Assembly: GCA_029204225.1 (NCBI GenBank)
Contig: CM055106.1
Coordinates: 48,497,337-48,561,336 of the forward strand
Origin: Diphasiastrum complanatum
Lineage: Eukaryota > Streptophyta > Lycopodiopsida > Lycopodiales > Lycopodiaceae
DNA length: 64,000 bases
Direction of reading: 5' to 3'
Both the position numbers and the translations under genes were made by a program. Below, one piece after another: positions 23,479 to 34,806 of this stretch; the stretch's first letter is position 1, and every line of letters starts with the position of its first letter. Under the pieces are notes generated by a model. That model was not told the DNA's origin. It did not search any database and saw only the letters and a list, made by a program, of their open reading frames with translations.

Positions 23479-24366
23479 ATGGATCAAACCAATGAAAACC
23501 CAACATTTGATCTATCAAACCCATCCAATGTGGCACAAGCTCTTGAACTTCTATACCAACAAATTCAAACCACTAATAAGCAGCTTCTTGAAACTAATCA
23601 AAGAAACCAAGACTTAGAGTCTAGGTTAGCCAATCAGAAGAAGCATGTAGTTCCACCTCCTGTAAAAGTGTTTAAGGGAGAGAAGAAAGATAGGAACTTC
23701 AGTGGTAAGTTCTTGGGTAAATGTTTGGAACAAATACTTTGCCATGAACCAATTCCCTGAATCTGAGAAGTTATCCACTGTCACCATATTCCTTGAAGGA
23801 AGAGCCTTAGTTTGGTGGGATGACTTAGTTGCAAAGGGCAATCAACCTTGTACATGGGATGATTTTTGCAAGCTTTTTAGGGATTATATTCTACCACTTT
23901 TAGATGACTAAGAACACTTCCAAAAGTTGAGTCATCTAACCATGAATAAAAGTTTGGAACAGTTTATTCAAAATTTTCATGAGCACTTGAATCCACTTTA
24001 TGGTGATATTCCACCTAAGGTACAAATGTTAATGTTTATTGATGGGTTACCAAAAGATTATCAAGTGGATGTTCGTAGGAGCCATCCAAAGCCCTAGAAG
24101 ATGCTATTAGGGCTGCAAAATACTTTGATGACACACCTAAGCCACCTAGGGTTCAACAGCCTAATGAGCAGAAAAAAGGTTTTCAATTTAAGAGGAAGGA
24201 TAGGGAAGTTGTTAATGAAACACATCCCAATTCCAACAATCCTAAAAAAACCAAGAAAAACTTTAAAAATCATCATGGTGGCAATGATAAAGCTGAAGCT
24301 CGTAAGAAGAACCTGTGCTTCAAGTGCAATGGCGAGGGTCACCTTGCACGAGATTGCGTCAAATAA
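23479..24366 (+). pseudogene. Ty3/gypsy gag
   Basis: Begins MDQTNENPTFDLSNPSNVAQ. It continues with GRALVWWDDLVAKGNQPCTW and YGDIPPKVQMLMFIDGLPKD (retrotransposon Gag core) and ends with the zinc knuckle CFKCNGEGHLARDC at about 24314-24355. One frame change near 23700 and TAA/TAG stops (for example 23908-23910) break it. Gag packages the element RNA in virus-like particles. Confidence 0.85.
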
Positions 24367-24439
24367 CCAGCTTCTACCTCAGGTAATCTATCTCGAAGTA
24401 ATGAGATGGATGTATTTTGTCCTTAGTTCTTTAGTCTTT

Positions 24440-26310
24440 GGTCCTAATGACCTTAAGTGCATTAAAAGTAAAGAAATTGAACAAGGTAACTGTTAAGAAT
24501 AGATATCCACTGCCGTGGATGGATGACCTAATAGATTATCTTGGTGGTGCTGGGTACTTTACCAAGATAGATATAAGGTCGAGATTCCATCAGATACGCA
24601 TTAAGGCAGAAGATATACCAAAAATCGAGTTTTGAGCTCGCTTTGGTCACTACAAATTTTTGGTGTTGCCTTTTGGTTTGACCAATGCATCGGCAACTTT
24701 TCAATAAATGATGAACGATTTGTTCAGGCCATATTTGGAAAGATTCGTAGTGGTATTATTAGATGAAATCCTAGTGTTCAGTAAGACTTTGGCGGAACAT
24801 AAGGAGCATCTTAGGATTGTCTGGGACATCCTAAGAAGGGAAAAGCTCTTTGCCAAAGAGTCTATGTATGACCTTTTTTGCGAAGGAATTGTCCTACTTG
24901 GGACATAAGATTTTCGAACGGGGAGTGGAGATTGAGGTCGATCGTATCCAGAGGGTTATTGATTGGCCTATTCTCACCACAGTTCGCGAAATCAAGTTTT
25001 TCTTGGGGTTTGTGAAATTTTTCCGTCGGCATATTCCCCAATTAGCTCAATTGGCATTTCCCCTTACCCAGGCCTTGACAGACTATAAGAAGCTAAGCCG
25101 GAGGGCTAAGAGTCCACTAGTGGTGTGGACGGAGGATATGAATAATTGTTTTGAGTTGCTTAAGAAAAGTGTCACTTCGGCACCAATACTAATCATTGGC
25201 GATCCTAATAAGACTTTTGTGGTTAGGACCGATGCCAATGATTATGCTATTGGAGCTGTTTTGATGCAGAATGGACATCTTGTGGCTTATGAAAGCAAGA
25301 AACTCAATCCTGTTCAGTCTAGGTATTGTACCTATGAGAAGGAACTATTTGCAATTGTTCATTCCTTGAAAATTTGATGACATTATTTGTATGGAGCCAG
25401 ATTTGAAGTTTTGATGGATCATCAGACTCTTCGATATTTCTGTGATGCTACAGATTTAAAGGGGAGGCAAGCTAGATGGGTTGAGCTGATGCAAATCTTT
25501 GACTTTTCTATACATTATTGTAAAGAAAGTCAAAATACTCTAGCGGATGCTTTGAGTCGGTTACCGATTATTAATCAGTTGTGCTTTACTGTTATAGAAC
25601 CGGAGTTGTTTCAGTCTCTTCAAGGACAATATGAGTCCGATCCTTTTTTTGGAAAGTATTGGCAACAAGTACTTTCGGGGGTCAATTCAGGTTTGCAAGA
25701 TTCCTCGAATCAGGGAAATATTGAAACGGATTTCCTAATTCCAAACATGATTTTGTTTCGTAAAGGAAAGGTGTGTGTACCAGAGAATGACACTGTAAGG
25801 GCCCAAATCTTGCATGAGTGTCATGATAGTCCATGCGCATGACATCCGGGTATACAAAGAACACTTGACTTAGTTCGAAGGCAATTTTGGTGGCCTATGA
25901 TGAAAAGTCAAGTAGAGGCCTATGTACTTAAATGTACTAAGTGCCAGTTAAATAAAGCAGAGAGGCTAAAAGCTAGTGGCCTATTACATCCTTTCGATAT
26001 TCCTACCGGAAAGTGGTAGAGTATATCTATGGATTTTGTGGTCGGGCTTCCATGTATAGGGAAGGGCCACGATTCGGCAGTGGGTCATTGTTGACAGACT
26101 TAGGAAGTTTGCTCAATTTATCCCAACCAAAACTACTATTAAAGCTTCAGAACTAGCTCAATTGTTTGTTGAGAAGCTTTTTTGACTATAGGGGCTGCCT
26201 TGCGATATTGTCAGTGACCGTGACCCAAAATTCACTGGGAATTTTTGGCAAGCAGTATTTGAAAAGTTGGAAACAGCTTTAAGTGTCCATATTCCTCTGT
26301 CCAGTTAGTA
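24440..26310 (+). pseudogene. Ty3/gypsy pol: RT, RNase H, integrase
   Basis: The protease is missing: gag runs almost directly into reverse transcriptase at VKNRYPLPWMDDLIDYLGGA (24500). The RT catalytic box reads VVLLDEILVF instead of the usual YxDD (YLDD), so activity is lost. RNase H has FVVRTDANDYAIGAVLMQNG and TYEKELFAIVHSLK (to 25375), then DHQTLRYF and LADALSRLP. The integrase zinc region (HPGIQRTL, then CTKC at 25934-25945) and the start of the core (SMDFVVGLP) follow. Internal stops are frequent, for example 24633-24635, 25375-25377 and 25840-25842. Sequence identity to gypsy fades at about 26310, where the element is truncated. Confidence 0.88.
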
Positions 26311-26389
26311 ACCACGAGGAGATAACGTATACTACTGTTTCTCCTAACCAAAAGAATTCCACATGAAAACCACAATCTAGTCAACAATA

Positions 26390-27090
26390 TACTATTTTGT
26401 GTAGAAGAGGAGGGGCGCGAGACTCCACTACACCACCCAGAATAAGGGGCTTGTGTTATAATTGCGTAGCACCCGATCATTATTTGCTTGATTGTCTCGA
26501 ACCAAGGAGGTCAATGGGATATGTATCACTTTGTGCTAACTGCAAGTGCGAAGGAAATGTCACTACAGAATGTCCTCAACCACAACAACCACGGTCTAAA
26601 CCATAGTTTGTAAATTCACCTAAGGAAGATGAGCCTTGGCCATCTAATTCTAATCCTGATATGCTAGTCTAGAGAATAGAAGTAGAATCAGAGATACTAG
26701 AAGATCAAGACCAGGATTGGCCTGATTTAGAGTTAGAATTAAATAAAGTTACAACTAGAAGTAGAAAAAATATACTGAGTCTTCGAGATAAGAAGAAAAG
26801 TAAAAAATGCGAATTCTACGAAAAATGTGACAAATAGGACGCAAACTGTAGAATAGACCGTAGAAACTCCTCTTAATAAAAATCCAAACTTTGATTGGTC
26901 GGATGAAAAATATTATGAAGCGGATATCAGTTCAGAGGCTAAGATTCTTCTAGATGAAGAGACTAAGAAAGTTAAGATAGTGATGTTTGCAGATTTGATC
27001 ATAAGTATTGAATCACCTAGAGATCCATCGTCACTTATAAAACATCGCTCTTATGATATAGTAGAAGATTTCACTTTTAGAATGTAGAAT
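26390..27090 (+). pseudogene. Second retroelement gag fragment with two zinc knuckles
   Basis: The frame from about 26397 has CYNCVAPDHYLLDC (C-x2-C-x4-H-x4-C), then a second weaker cluster CANCKCEGNVTTEC. It is followed by acidic sequence with DQDWPDLELELNKV and, after stops, WSDEKYYEADISSEAKILLD. This is a gag-to-protease stretch of another, unrelated LTR element. No RT follows. Confidence 0.5.
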
Positions 27091-27780
27091 ATAACATTAT
27101 ATGACAAATACTAGGATCACGTGGAATTATAGGCCTCCACACTGCACAACAAAGAGTAACTACAAATAAGAGTGAGAAGAAATGACAACATTCTTGCTGA
27201 GATCGAGGTCGAGAAAGATTGGAGTCTAAATCACATTCGAACATAACTTGACATGTTGCAGTTTGATCTTATCAATTTTGATTGGACGATATAAAGGTAT
27301 ATTATAAAATATGCATATTTTGGTTTTTGATTAGTCATGATGTCTCAAATTACAAAATCATACACTGATCATGATTTTTTTGGTGCAAATAAGAGCAAGG
27401 TAGGAAGAGCACCTGAAATGCAAAGATATAAGAACATCAATCGAAATTGAAGATGCTTGAATATATAAAATCTCAATATATTTTATAAAATTTTCTATAC
27501 ATTTAAGATACAAAAGGCTCATCCACATGAAGGGAGACCATTCATTTTTCTGTATCATATTTATTTTGATCTATGATCTCTATATCTAGTTCTCTAGCTG
27601 GAAGAACCTTTGGTGGACTACTATCTGCATTATCAATAGCATAGGAATTATCCACCACGATCTCTAATGCTTCATGCTGAAAATGCATGATCCCTTGCAG
27701 GCATGTAGGAAGCTGAAAAAGCAAAGCTAATAAGGACTTGTATTAGAAATATATGTAGGAACCAAGCACTGTTTATGAGG
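27091..27780. other. No gene recognised
   Basis: Only incidental minus-strand frames (27358-27558 and 27542-27724) are present. The region joins two retroelement fragments. Confidence 0.4.
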
Positions 27781-28506
27781 CAATGTCAACACCTGATGCT
27801 GACCAGTGGAAAGCAGCCATGGATGCAGAATTCGATTTTCTGATTGAGAATCAAACGTGGACTATAACTGAGTTGTCAAATGATCGAAATCCGATCCCAT
27901 GCAAGTGGTTGTTCAAAGTGAAATATGATGCTGAAGGAAAAATAAATCGATACAAGGCCAGATTGGTAGCCAAAGGCTTCTCCTAGATTCCAGATCTGGA
28001 TTATTCAGAAACCTTCAATCCTGTAGTAAAGCATGCTTCAATTCATTTACTTCTTTCCTATGCAGCTGCAGTTGACCTTGAAGTTCATCAAATGTACGTC
28101 CAAACTACATTCCTCAATGGCACCATTGAAGAGGAGATCTACATGTCCCAGCCAAAAGGATATGAGCTAAAGGGTAAGGAGCACCTAGTGTGTAAAATTC
28201 ACAAAGCTCTGTATGGTCTGAAATAGTATCCAAGAGCCTGGTTCAAAAAATAAATACATTTCTAATCGATAATGGTTTCATTCCAAACTCGATAGACTCA
28301 AATGTTTATTTTAAGTCCGTATCGGATTCCTTCATAATCATCACTCTTTATGTTGATGACACATTATTGTTTAGTAACAATTTAAATTTGTTGAAGGATA
28401 CCAAATGCTTGTTAGCACATGAACACAAGATGACAGATATGGGTCCTGCTCACTACTATCTCGAAATTCAGATTTTTTGAATTCGACCCAACAGACAGAT
28501 TTTCAT
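27781..28506 (+). pseudogene. Ty1/copia reverse transcriptase (copy 1)
   Basis: Starts near DADQWKAAMDAEFDFLIENQ. Continues with IPCKWLFKVKYDAEGKINRY and RLVAKGFS, then a TAG at 27985-27987, then the expected IPDLDYSETFNPV. The catalytic region near 28350 reads ITLYVDDTLLF, so the YVDD box survives. A frameshift follows at about 28240. It ends abruptly at about 28506 where minus-strand gag sequence begins. It is closely related to the RT at 54.6-55.3 kb and shares its TAG. Confidence 0.85.
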
Positions 28507-28507
28507 C

Positions 28508-28690
28508 AGCAGCAAATGCTTTTCGGTCTTTGACCATAAAGGCTCCTTCGTCCATGTCGATGTTGGGAGATGTTGCGACTGCATTCGCCTATTGATTTGG
28601 TTGCTTACTACATTCTTAGCTTTGAGAACCCTGTAATCCTGGATCTCATGGTTAGTGTGCTTGCAATACTTACAGAACATCTTCTTATTT
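28508..28690 (-). pseudogene. Copia gag C-terminal fragment
   Basis: Minus-strand MFCKYCKHTNHEIQDY is a CCHC zinc knuckle whose last Cys is Tyr (TGC or TGT to TAC or TAT type change). It is followed in another frame by MDEGAFMVKDR, the usual start of the protease region. It is head-to-head with the RT fragment on its left. Confidence 0.6.
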
Positions 28691-28736
28691 GACTATGGAT
28701 TTGATTATTGTTCTTGACTTTGAGTTGGTTTCTGAT

Positions 28737-28925
28737 GAGCAGATGGCGATAGATTGGTAGTGTGTCAATTACCAGCTATGAGTTCAAGATGAAGCAAATA
28801 CTACAATGTGAATGGAACCAAAAATGTAGACACAAAAATGCACTCAGTTAAATTAGAAATGTGAGTACAGAAACTCAACTTTCAGCTAAAAATCGTTGAT
28901 AGCTAGATAATCAGAACTCATCAAC
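28737..28925 (-). repeat. Copia LTR fragment, left copy
   Basis: Direct repeat of 30160-30375: CAGCTATGAGTTCAAGATGA, GGAACCAAAAATGTAGACAC and TTGATAGCTAGATAATCA are shared. The right copy carries an extra GC-rich piece of about 30 bp (30306-30336). Confidence 0.7.
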
Positions 28926-29990
28926 TTAACAACACCTCTCTGAAATTCAACCTTGACAATCCTTTCACCTTCAACGGAATGTGTTGAGTTGTCTCCAAGC
29001 TACACAACTCTAGAATGGATGAAAGGCTTGTAGCTTTGGAACCAGTCTCGATGATGGGTCATGTGCTGAGTTGCTTCAGAGTCCAGGTACCAGGAATCGA
29101 TATTTTGAAATTATCTGACCTTGGTCATAAAGGCAGCTTCATCCTCCTCTTCATGCTGGATAGAGTGACTGGTTGATGCAACATTTGCTTGTTGTTGGAA
29201 CGACTTCTTCTTTTCATTGTTGTATTTGAGCATTCTACAGTCCTTAATGAGATGACCAGTCCTCTTACAATATTTGTAGAAGAGTTTTTGCATAGTTTGG
29301 GATGATAAAGAATTCGACCCTGCGTCTGAATTTGACCCTGAGCCAAAATTTGACCAGGGCCAAAATTCAATCCAGAGCCAAAATTTGATCCTAACTGCAT
29401 GTTGCTCTTTTCCCCTAAATAATCAGATTTTGTGGATTTCTTTGACTTGATTGAAATAACTCTTGATAGAGTAAGTTGTTGTTGGGTTGAAATAGCCATG
29501 ACCTAAGTTTTGTAGGCTTCAAGGAGACTCAATAAAAGAGTCATTACTGCATCTGAATCTTCAATGTTTGATCCAGTTGCAGTCATCTGCTCTATGAGAT
29601 TTTTGAAGGTATTAAGATGGCTGGAAATAGTGTCTGCATCAGACATCCTCAATGTGAAGAACTTCTTCCTCAGATGGAGTTGAGATGTGACATCTTTGAT
29701 GTCATAAAGTGTTGCTAGGATGTCCGAAGCATCCTTGGTTGTCTGAGCAGATCGAATGTGACTAATCTGGGAGTCTTTGATATTTAGTGTGATTAAGGCA
29801 AATGCCTTGCCATCTCGTTGCCTCCATTTGGTGATGCTAGTTGCATCAGCCTCTGGCTTGATTTCGGTACCATCAACTATGTCCCATAGTTCCTTGGCTA
29901 GTAAAACGACTCTCATCTTGAACTTCTAGAGATGGTAGTTCTCTCCATCGAGCTTGTCAATCAGAGAAGAACTACAACTCGAATCCATTA
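28926..29990 (-). pseudogene. Copia gag and protease (minus strand)
   Basis: Gag (29916-29503) contains KEYWDIVDG-type sequence (KELWDIVDGTEIKPEADATS) and LRKKFFTLRMSDADTISSHL of the UBN2 Gag family. The zinc knuckle CKYCKRTGHLIKDC is at about 29281-29240. The protease (29110-28926) reads WYLDSEATQHMTHH; the active-site Asp is kept but the following Gly is Glu. Integrase, RT and RNase H are missing and LTR-like sequence follows directly, so this is an internally deleted element. It is the same family as the plus-strand pieces at 27.8, 43.3 and 53.3 kb. Confidence 0.8.
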
Positions 29991-30120
29991 TGGTATTGTG
30001 TGGGATATTATTGGTAGAAATAACAGTAACGTGAAATTGTTGGATGCGCACTAACTGGTATGAGGTCTTGGTAAAAATGAGACTGAATCCTCAATGAATA
30101 TGCAGATTACTGAGCCACTT

Positions 30121-30132
30121 GCTCTGATACCA
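30121..30132 (-). other. Primer-binding site (minus-strand copia)
   Basis: GCTCTGATACCA is the reverse complement of TGGTATCAGAGC. It sits directly upstream, on the minus strand, of the gag at 29.9 kb and marks the LTR edge at 30133. Confidence 0.85.
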
Positions 30133-30420
30133 TGTAGGATCTTGATGAAAACGTGGTGAGCAGTGGAAGTAATGAGCAGATTGAGATAGATTACTAGCTA
30201 TGAGTTCAAGATGAAACGAATACTTCAATGCGCAATGGAACCAAAAATGTAGACACAAAAATGCACTCGGATAAATAAAAAATGTGAGTATAGAAGCTTG
30301 AAGTTGGCCGCGGAGGAACAGTAGGGCGCCCAACCTTCAGATGAAAATTGTTGATAGCTAGATAATCAAAACTACAACTAACTAATTCTACATAAGCCTA
30401 CATAGTCACTGAACATCATT
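30133..30420 (-). repeat. Copia LTR, right copy
   Basis: Begins next to the primer site and matches the left copy at 28737-28925. The outer end is not certain. Confidence 0.6.
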
Positions 30421-31325
30421 GCAGAATATTACTTGTACATTGTTACACTAGATGCCTGTAAGATGAATAGTGCATTAAAGCCCTTAGAAAATCTACTTGC
30501 AGTTCCACAGAAGGCCGCCGTTATTTAGCAGTAAGTGGATCAGATTTTTCTAGTTAACAGTATCGAAAAAATTAAGTAAGGGTCCGATTTATTAGACCTA
30601 ATCCGATCCAATCTAGGGTCAAAGATGTCCGAATTGATCAGACCCAATCCGATCTGATCCAGGGTTGAAGACGTCCGCATATTTTCCACTTCGATCTGAT
30701 TCAATCCAGGGTCATAAAATCACATTTTAATGGGATTGACATTGGGTCAGAAAATAGGCTTGGGTCGAAAAAATTAGATCCTGAATTTTTTCGATCCTTT
30801 GCTAAAAATTTGAGCCTTCATATTTTTGTGTAGTTTTTTTAGAATAAGTATGAACAGGTTTCAATATGCTCATTACCTTATGGAATTGGGCTTGAGCATG
30901 AATTCTACAAGTCAAAGCTTGTGAACGACCTATTGAGCGCAGCGGAATGAGCCTGCTTTCCTAATGCATGACTACGCCTATCAATATTGAACAAAACATA
31001 ATGACACGTTCAATATCTTAGCAACAAACTTTGAAATCATCAAATCTTAAGTGATTACATAGCCAAACAATGAAGAATGAATCATCAGACAAAAGCTAGC
31101 CAAACAATGAAGAATGAATCATCAGACAAAAGCAATATGAGATCACAGAGATTCTGACATAATACTGAAACACAATAAATGATAGACTGATTCAAAGAGC
31201 ACGAGACAATTGCAAATAGAAATTGCAAATAGAAAAGCTATCTCTGAAAACTCTATCTGATTTGCACTTCCGTTGATAAGCAATAAGCACTAATAGCAAA
31301 ACTCTAAAAACACTCTAAAGAACTG
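30421..31325. repeat. Gene-free stretch with short tandem repeats
   Basis: At 30575-30720 a CGATC(T/C)(A/G)ATCCAGGGTC word recurs about three times. At 31061-31133 a 37-bp unit (AGCCAAACAATGAAGAATGA at its start) is tandemly duplicated. No gene is seen. Confidence 0.55.
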
Positions 31326-31540
31326 AGCTAGAATGCTCAAGAGTGTTCAAGCATGAAAGCTTGAGAGAGTTGCTACGTGATCATCAAATAATAGAAGTAT
31401 GATCAGCTTTTTATATTGAGCAAAAATGGGCATCCACCATTAGGACAGCTGATTAGGTCGTAGATCGTAATGGCCAGTTGGCCATAGTGAGCTGGCATCC
31501 ATCCAATTAGTGCTTCTTGAAAATTCACTTGTGGGCGATT
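31326..31540. repeat. Direct repeat flanking a copia remnant, left copy
   Basis: Matches 32872-33085: GCTAGAATGCTCAAGAGTG, TTGGCCATA.TGAGCTG and GGATGACA landmarks occur in the same order. The pair brackets 31.6-32.87 kb. Confidence 0.7.
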
Positions 31541-31680
31541 TTTGTTCACCTCTACAGATTGTGTAGAAACATGCATAAAACTGCATAGCTAGGTAATGTA
31601 GTGGATGACAATTAAAAATGATTAGTCGATCATCGGGAGAATAATCCAACAAGAGCAAGAATGATTTTGATACTCATAGT

Positions 31681-32277
31681 TTGAAAAAACATGTTTTTTC
31701 ATGTTTTGAGACGTCTTGTAAACTTCTCTTGAGATTAAGTGAAGCATCCAAAGAGGACACTTACATCCTTGAGAAAGTATTCAGCCTCAAAAAGGTCAAG
31801 ATAGCATTTTATTTTAAGATTAGATCCATCATGGATAAAGTTCATAGTATGTGGACTAGTCAAGCTAGTATGCTTAATCTTTGTGATCAACATTTTTTCT
31901 CATCTCATGATCTTGATCCCTATGATCTTTATGATCATTGTGAGGTATGGAAACCTCGGATTTCTACATTTATGATGGAACTACCTTCATGCAAATGGAA
32001 CTTTCAAATCAAAGATCATCATCAAGCATGGAGGAAGCATATCGAAATAGTGGCAAATTGGTGGAATACTCTTCAAAGGTGTTGGCAAGAGATTTCCACC
32101 AAAGATTTCTTATCATGGATATGGTGAGCATGCTACTATGATGGATTCTTTGGCTGATCTTCACTTCATATGCATACCAAAGGATCCACTCAAAAAGTTC
32201 TTCATCAAGCATAAGTCCAACCTTGGATAGATTCCAAGATCAATGTTCATGTCAAATAGATAACTTTTTAGGAGGAG
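31681..32277 (+). pseudogene. Possible retroelement 3' coding end
   Basis: A 148-codon frame and an overlapping second frame end near MDSLADLHFICIPKDPLKKF, faintly like the end of copia RNase H. The polypurine-like AGGAGGAG and TGTTGAAAATG follow at 32270-32288, the usual layout before a 3' LTR. Assignment is tentative. Confidence 0.35.
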
Positions 32278-32871
32278 TGTTGAAAATGAAAAGCCATCTA
32301 TCTTGACTTTTGGGGTTTGATGGAATTTACACCATGCATGTAGTTGTTATACTTTAAAAAGCCAAATTTGGCCTAGGAGAAACTTGAGCCACTTCACATG
32401 CATAAAGTCTAGTTTGTCAAATGTGACATGCAAAGCAAACTAAGAGTTGTATTGGCACATGCATGAACATTTGTACATTTGTATTGTAAAAATGACACAT
32501 GTAAAAATTAAGTAGATAGGGTTGCATATCTCTACATGCAAAGTGTTAGGTGTCAAGTTTTAGGTAGATACTACACTTAGAAGTGTAAAATTGTGAATGG
32601 GGCTAGTGCAACCTCGAGCTAGTACCATCACTATATATGTATGTGGGATCTATCACAAATTTTGATGATGAATCAAGCATTGAGACTTTGTACTTTTCCC
32701 ACATGTGTGAAAGCAATCATAGTTTGGTTATTAGCATTCTAGATTGTGATCTAGCCATAGAATCTAGAGATAGATTGTGATTTTCACTCTTCAATTGATC
32801 TATGTGTTAGTAAGATCATTCACACATTTATTGTACATCCTTCACGTGTGAGCTTGCTGGATTTTTGTTAA
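32278..32871 (+). repeat. Probable 3' LTR
   Basis: Starts TGTTGAAAATG after a purine tract and ends before the direct repeat at 32872. The terminal dinucleotide could not be fixed. Confidence 0.4.
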
Positions 32872-33085
32872 GCTAGAATGCTCAAGAGTGTGCTTGAGAG
32901 AGCTGCTACAATGTTCAAAATATCTTTATGATAAAAATATGATCAATTACTTATACTAAGCAAAATACGGCATGTCTAGTAGGACAATTATTAGGTCATA
33001 GATCGCGATAGCCATTTGGCCATAATGAGCTGCCATCCATCTAGTTAGGTCTTCCTAGAAATTGCTAGATAGGATGTAACTGTAT
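32872..33085. repeat. Direct repeat flanking a copia remnant, right copy
   Basis: Partner of 31326-31540. A direct-repeat pair around an element suggests the LTRs of an older, outer element or a local duplication. Confidence 0.65.
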
Positions 33086-33145
33086 TTGAATCAGAAGCAA
33101 CTATGTATTCGTGGATGACAAAAGGATCAGTAAGACTAGACGAGC

Positions 33146-33557
33146 CTAGACACATCTAAGACTACTAATTTTAGTAAGGTGCAAATGGTATCTAACTTGA
33201 TGAGCAGGCACATTGGTATCTTCTATACAATACATCGCTGGGTCTATGTAGTCGGAATCAACTTGTGTGATAGACGATGTAGCAATATGTTGACTCTCTA
33301 CAAAAGACTGTTGTATTGGATGGGGAGCGATCGGCCTTGGATAAGAATACTCTGGTTCAGAATGTGAAAGTGGTGTAGGATGGTTCATAGAACCAAAGGA
33401 GTGAGGTTGATGAAAAACTGGGCCTATTGGCCTTGGTTGGTTTTTATTCTTGGCCTCTACGCGGATGCATTGGCAGTGTAGTTCGGTGCGTAATGCGTAG
33501 GTCCAGGTGGTCTGTACAAATGGTACAGCGGTCATGGTGCCTGTTGATAGTACGTTT
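33146..33557 (-). pseudogene. Unknown Pro/His-rich frame
   Basis: A minus-strand frame rich in Pro, His, Gln and Ser, with PRPIGPVFHQPHSFGSMNHP and HPIQQSFVESQ. It is cut by the LTR start at 33558; another minus frame continues inside the LTR. Unrecognised, possibly a gag-like fragment. Confidence 0.2.
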
Positions 33558-34206
33558 TGTGAAAGATTCAACTAGTTTCATCACATTTTGCAATATTTCC
33601 ATATTTGGCATATTGAGGCCAAAACTTGTTTTAGACTTAGAGGTTGACTTTTCAAAGTTCATTAGTCTAAATCTCATTTGAATAAACACTTTTTGAAAGT
33701 GTGGGAAAGATAGAATGCGAGTTTGAGTAGATTCAATTTGAATAAGTTGGGTACATTGAATCTAGACCCAAAATTGGTAGGGTTAGCATTTTGGTGGGAA
33801 AGCCAAGTGGCCAAATAGGGTTAGGACCTGCTATAAAAGGATGTAACTCGTGGAGAGAGTCATCTTCTCTCTTCTCTATCTCATTTCATGCTTATACATG
33901 GTTCTCTTGGGTTCTACTATCCATAGGTGCACTATCTTGGTGATTGCTTGCAATTCTATGTGTAGAATGATCTATATTGCTATTTTTGGATCCACACGTG
34001 TGAAATATAGTAGCTTGCTGGTTTTGTACGGACAACAACAATACATAATCATTTCATTCAAGTTTGATCAAGTTCTATTAGTGTTTGCATCTCAAATTGT
34101 GTGTAGATGCTGATTTTTCTACATTGGTGAAATTGGTAATGTATTTCTCTTTCTAACCAAAGATCATTCAAGTAGATTGGATCTTAAGGATCTGAAATCT
34201 TTCACA
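33558..34206 (+). repeat. 5' LTR of a copia element
   Basis: A 649-bp unit starts TGTGAAAGAT and ends ATCTTTCACA, a perfect 10-bp inverted terminal pair. It is directly followed by the primer site. It holds a TATA box (TATAAAAG, 33832-33839). No matching 3' LTR is in the window. Confidence 0.85.
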
Positions 34207-34218
34207 TGGTATCAAAGC
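34207..34218 (+). other. Primer-binding site
   Basis: TGGTATCAAAGC begins on the first base after the LTR, one mismatch from the common initiator-Met primer site. Confidence 0.85.
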
Positions 34219-34806
34219 TTGTGTTTCAGGTTATGAAGGAGGAAATCAGATCTATCAATGATTTGGTGAAGATATCAAGTCTAGAGCATGCTAGAGAAGA
34301 TTCTACACCAAAATCGGATTTTTTGCTTTTGTAGATTGGATCTTTTGTAGATCAAAACACTAAATAGGTCAATATACTTGTTTAATTCTGTTTTTTGAAT
34401 TCACATGCTGGATTTGGCCAATTTTTGGATCATTGGTTCAGCCTAAGTGGTGGCTTATAGATTGCATATCAAATTTTCAGCATTTGCATGTAGATTTGGA
34501 ATAGTCAATTTTTTGTGATTTTGTCAGAACCCTAATTTTGATTGGATCTCTAGATAGTGAGGTTGCTGGACTTCATTTGAGTGTGTTTCAATCTTAGGAA
34601 GTGACAAAAGTCATTTGATTGAGGATAGATCATAGGTTGATCAAGATTCCATGATTTTATGTGTTGATTTGCTTGGATAAGTGCTAGAAGAGAATTTGTG
34701 AGATAGTTTCAAATCTTGGTGATTTCTTTTGAAAGCATTTGTTGTTGTTCAAAGGAGTGCTTTGTGAATTGAAGCAGGTTGAAAGAGAAGATCAGGTCAT
34801 TGCTAC

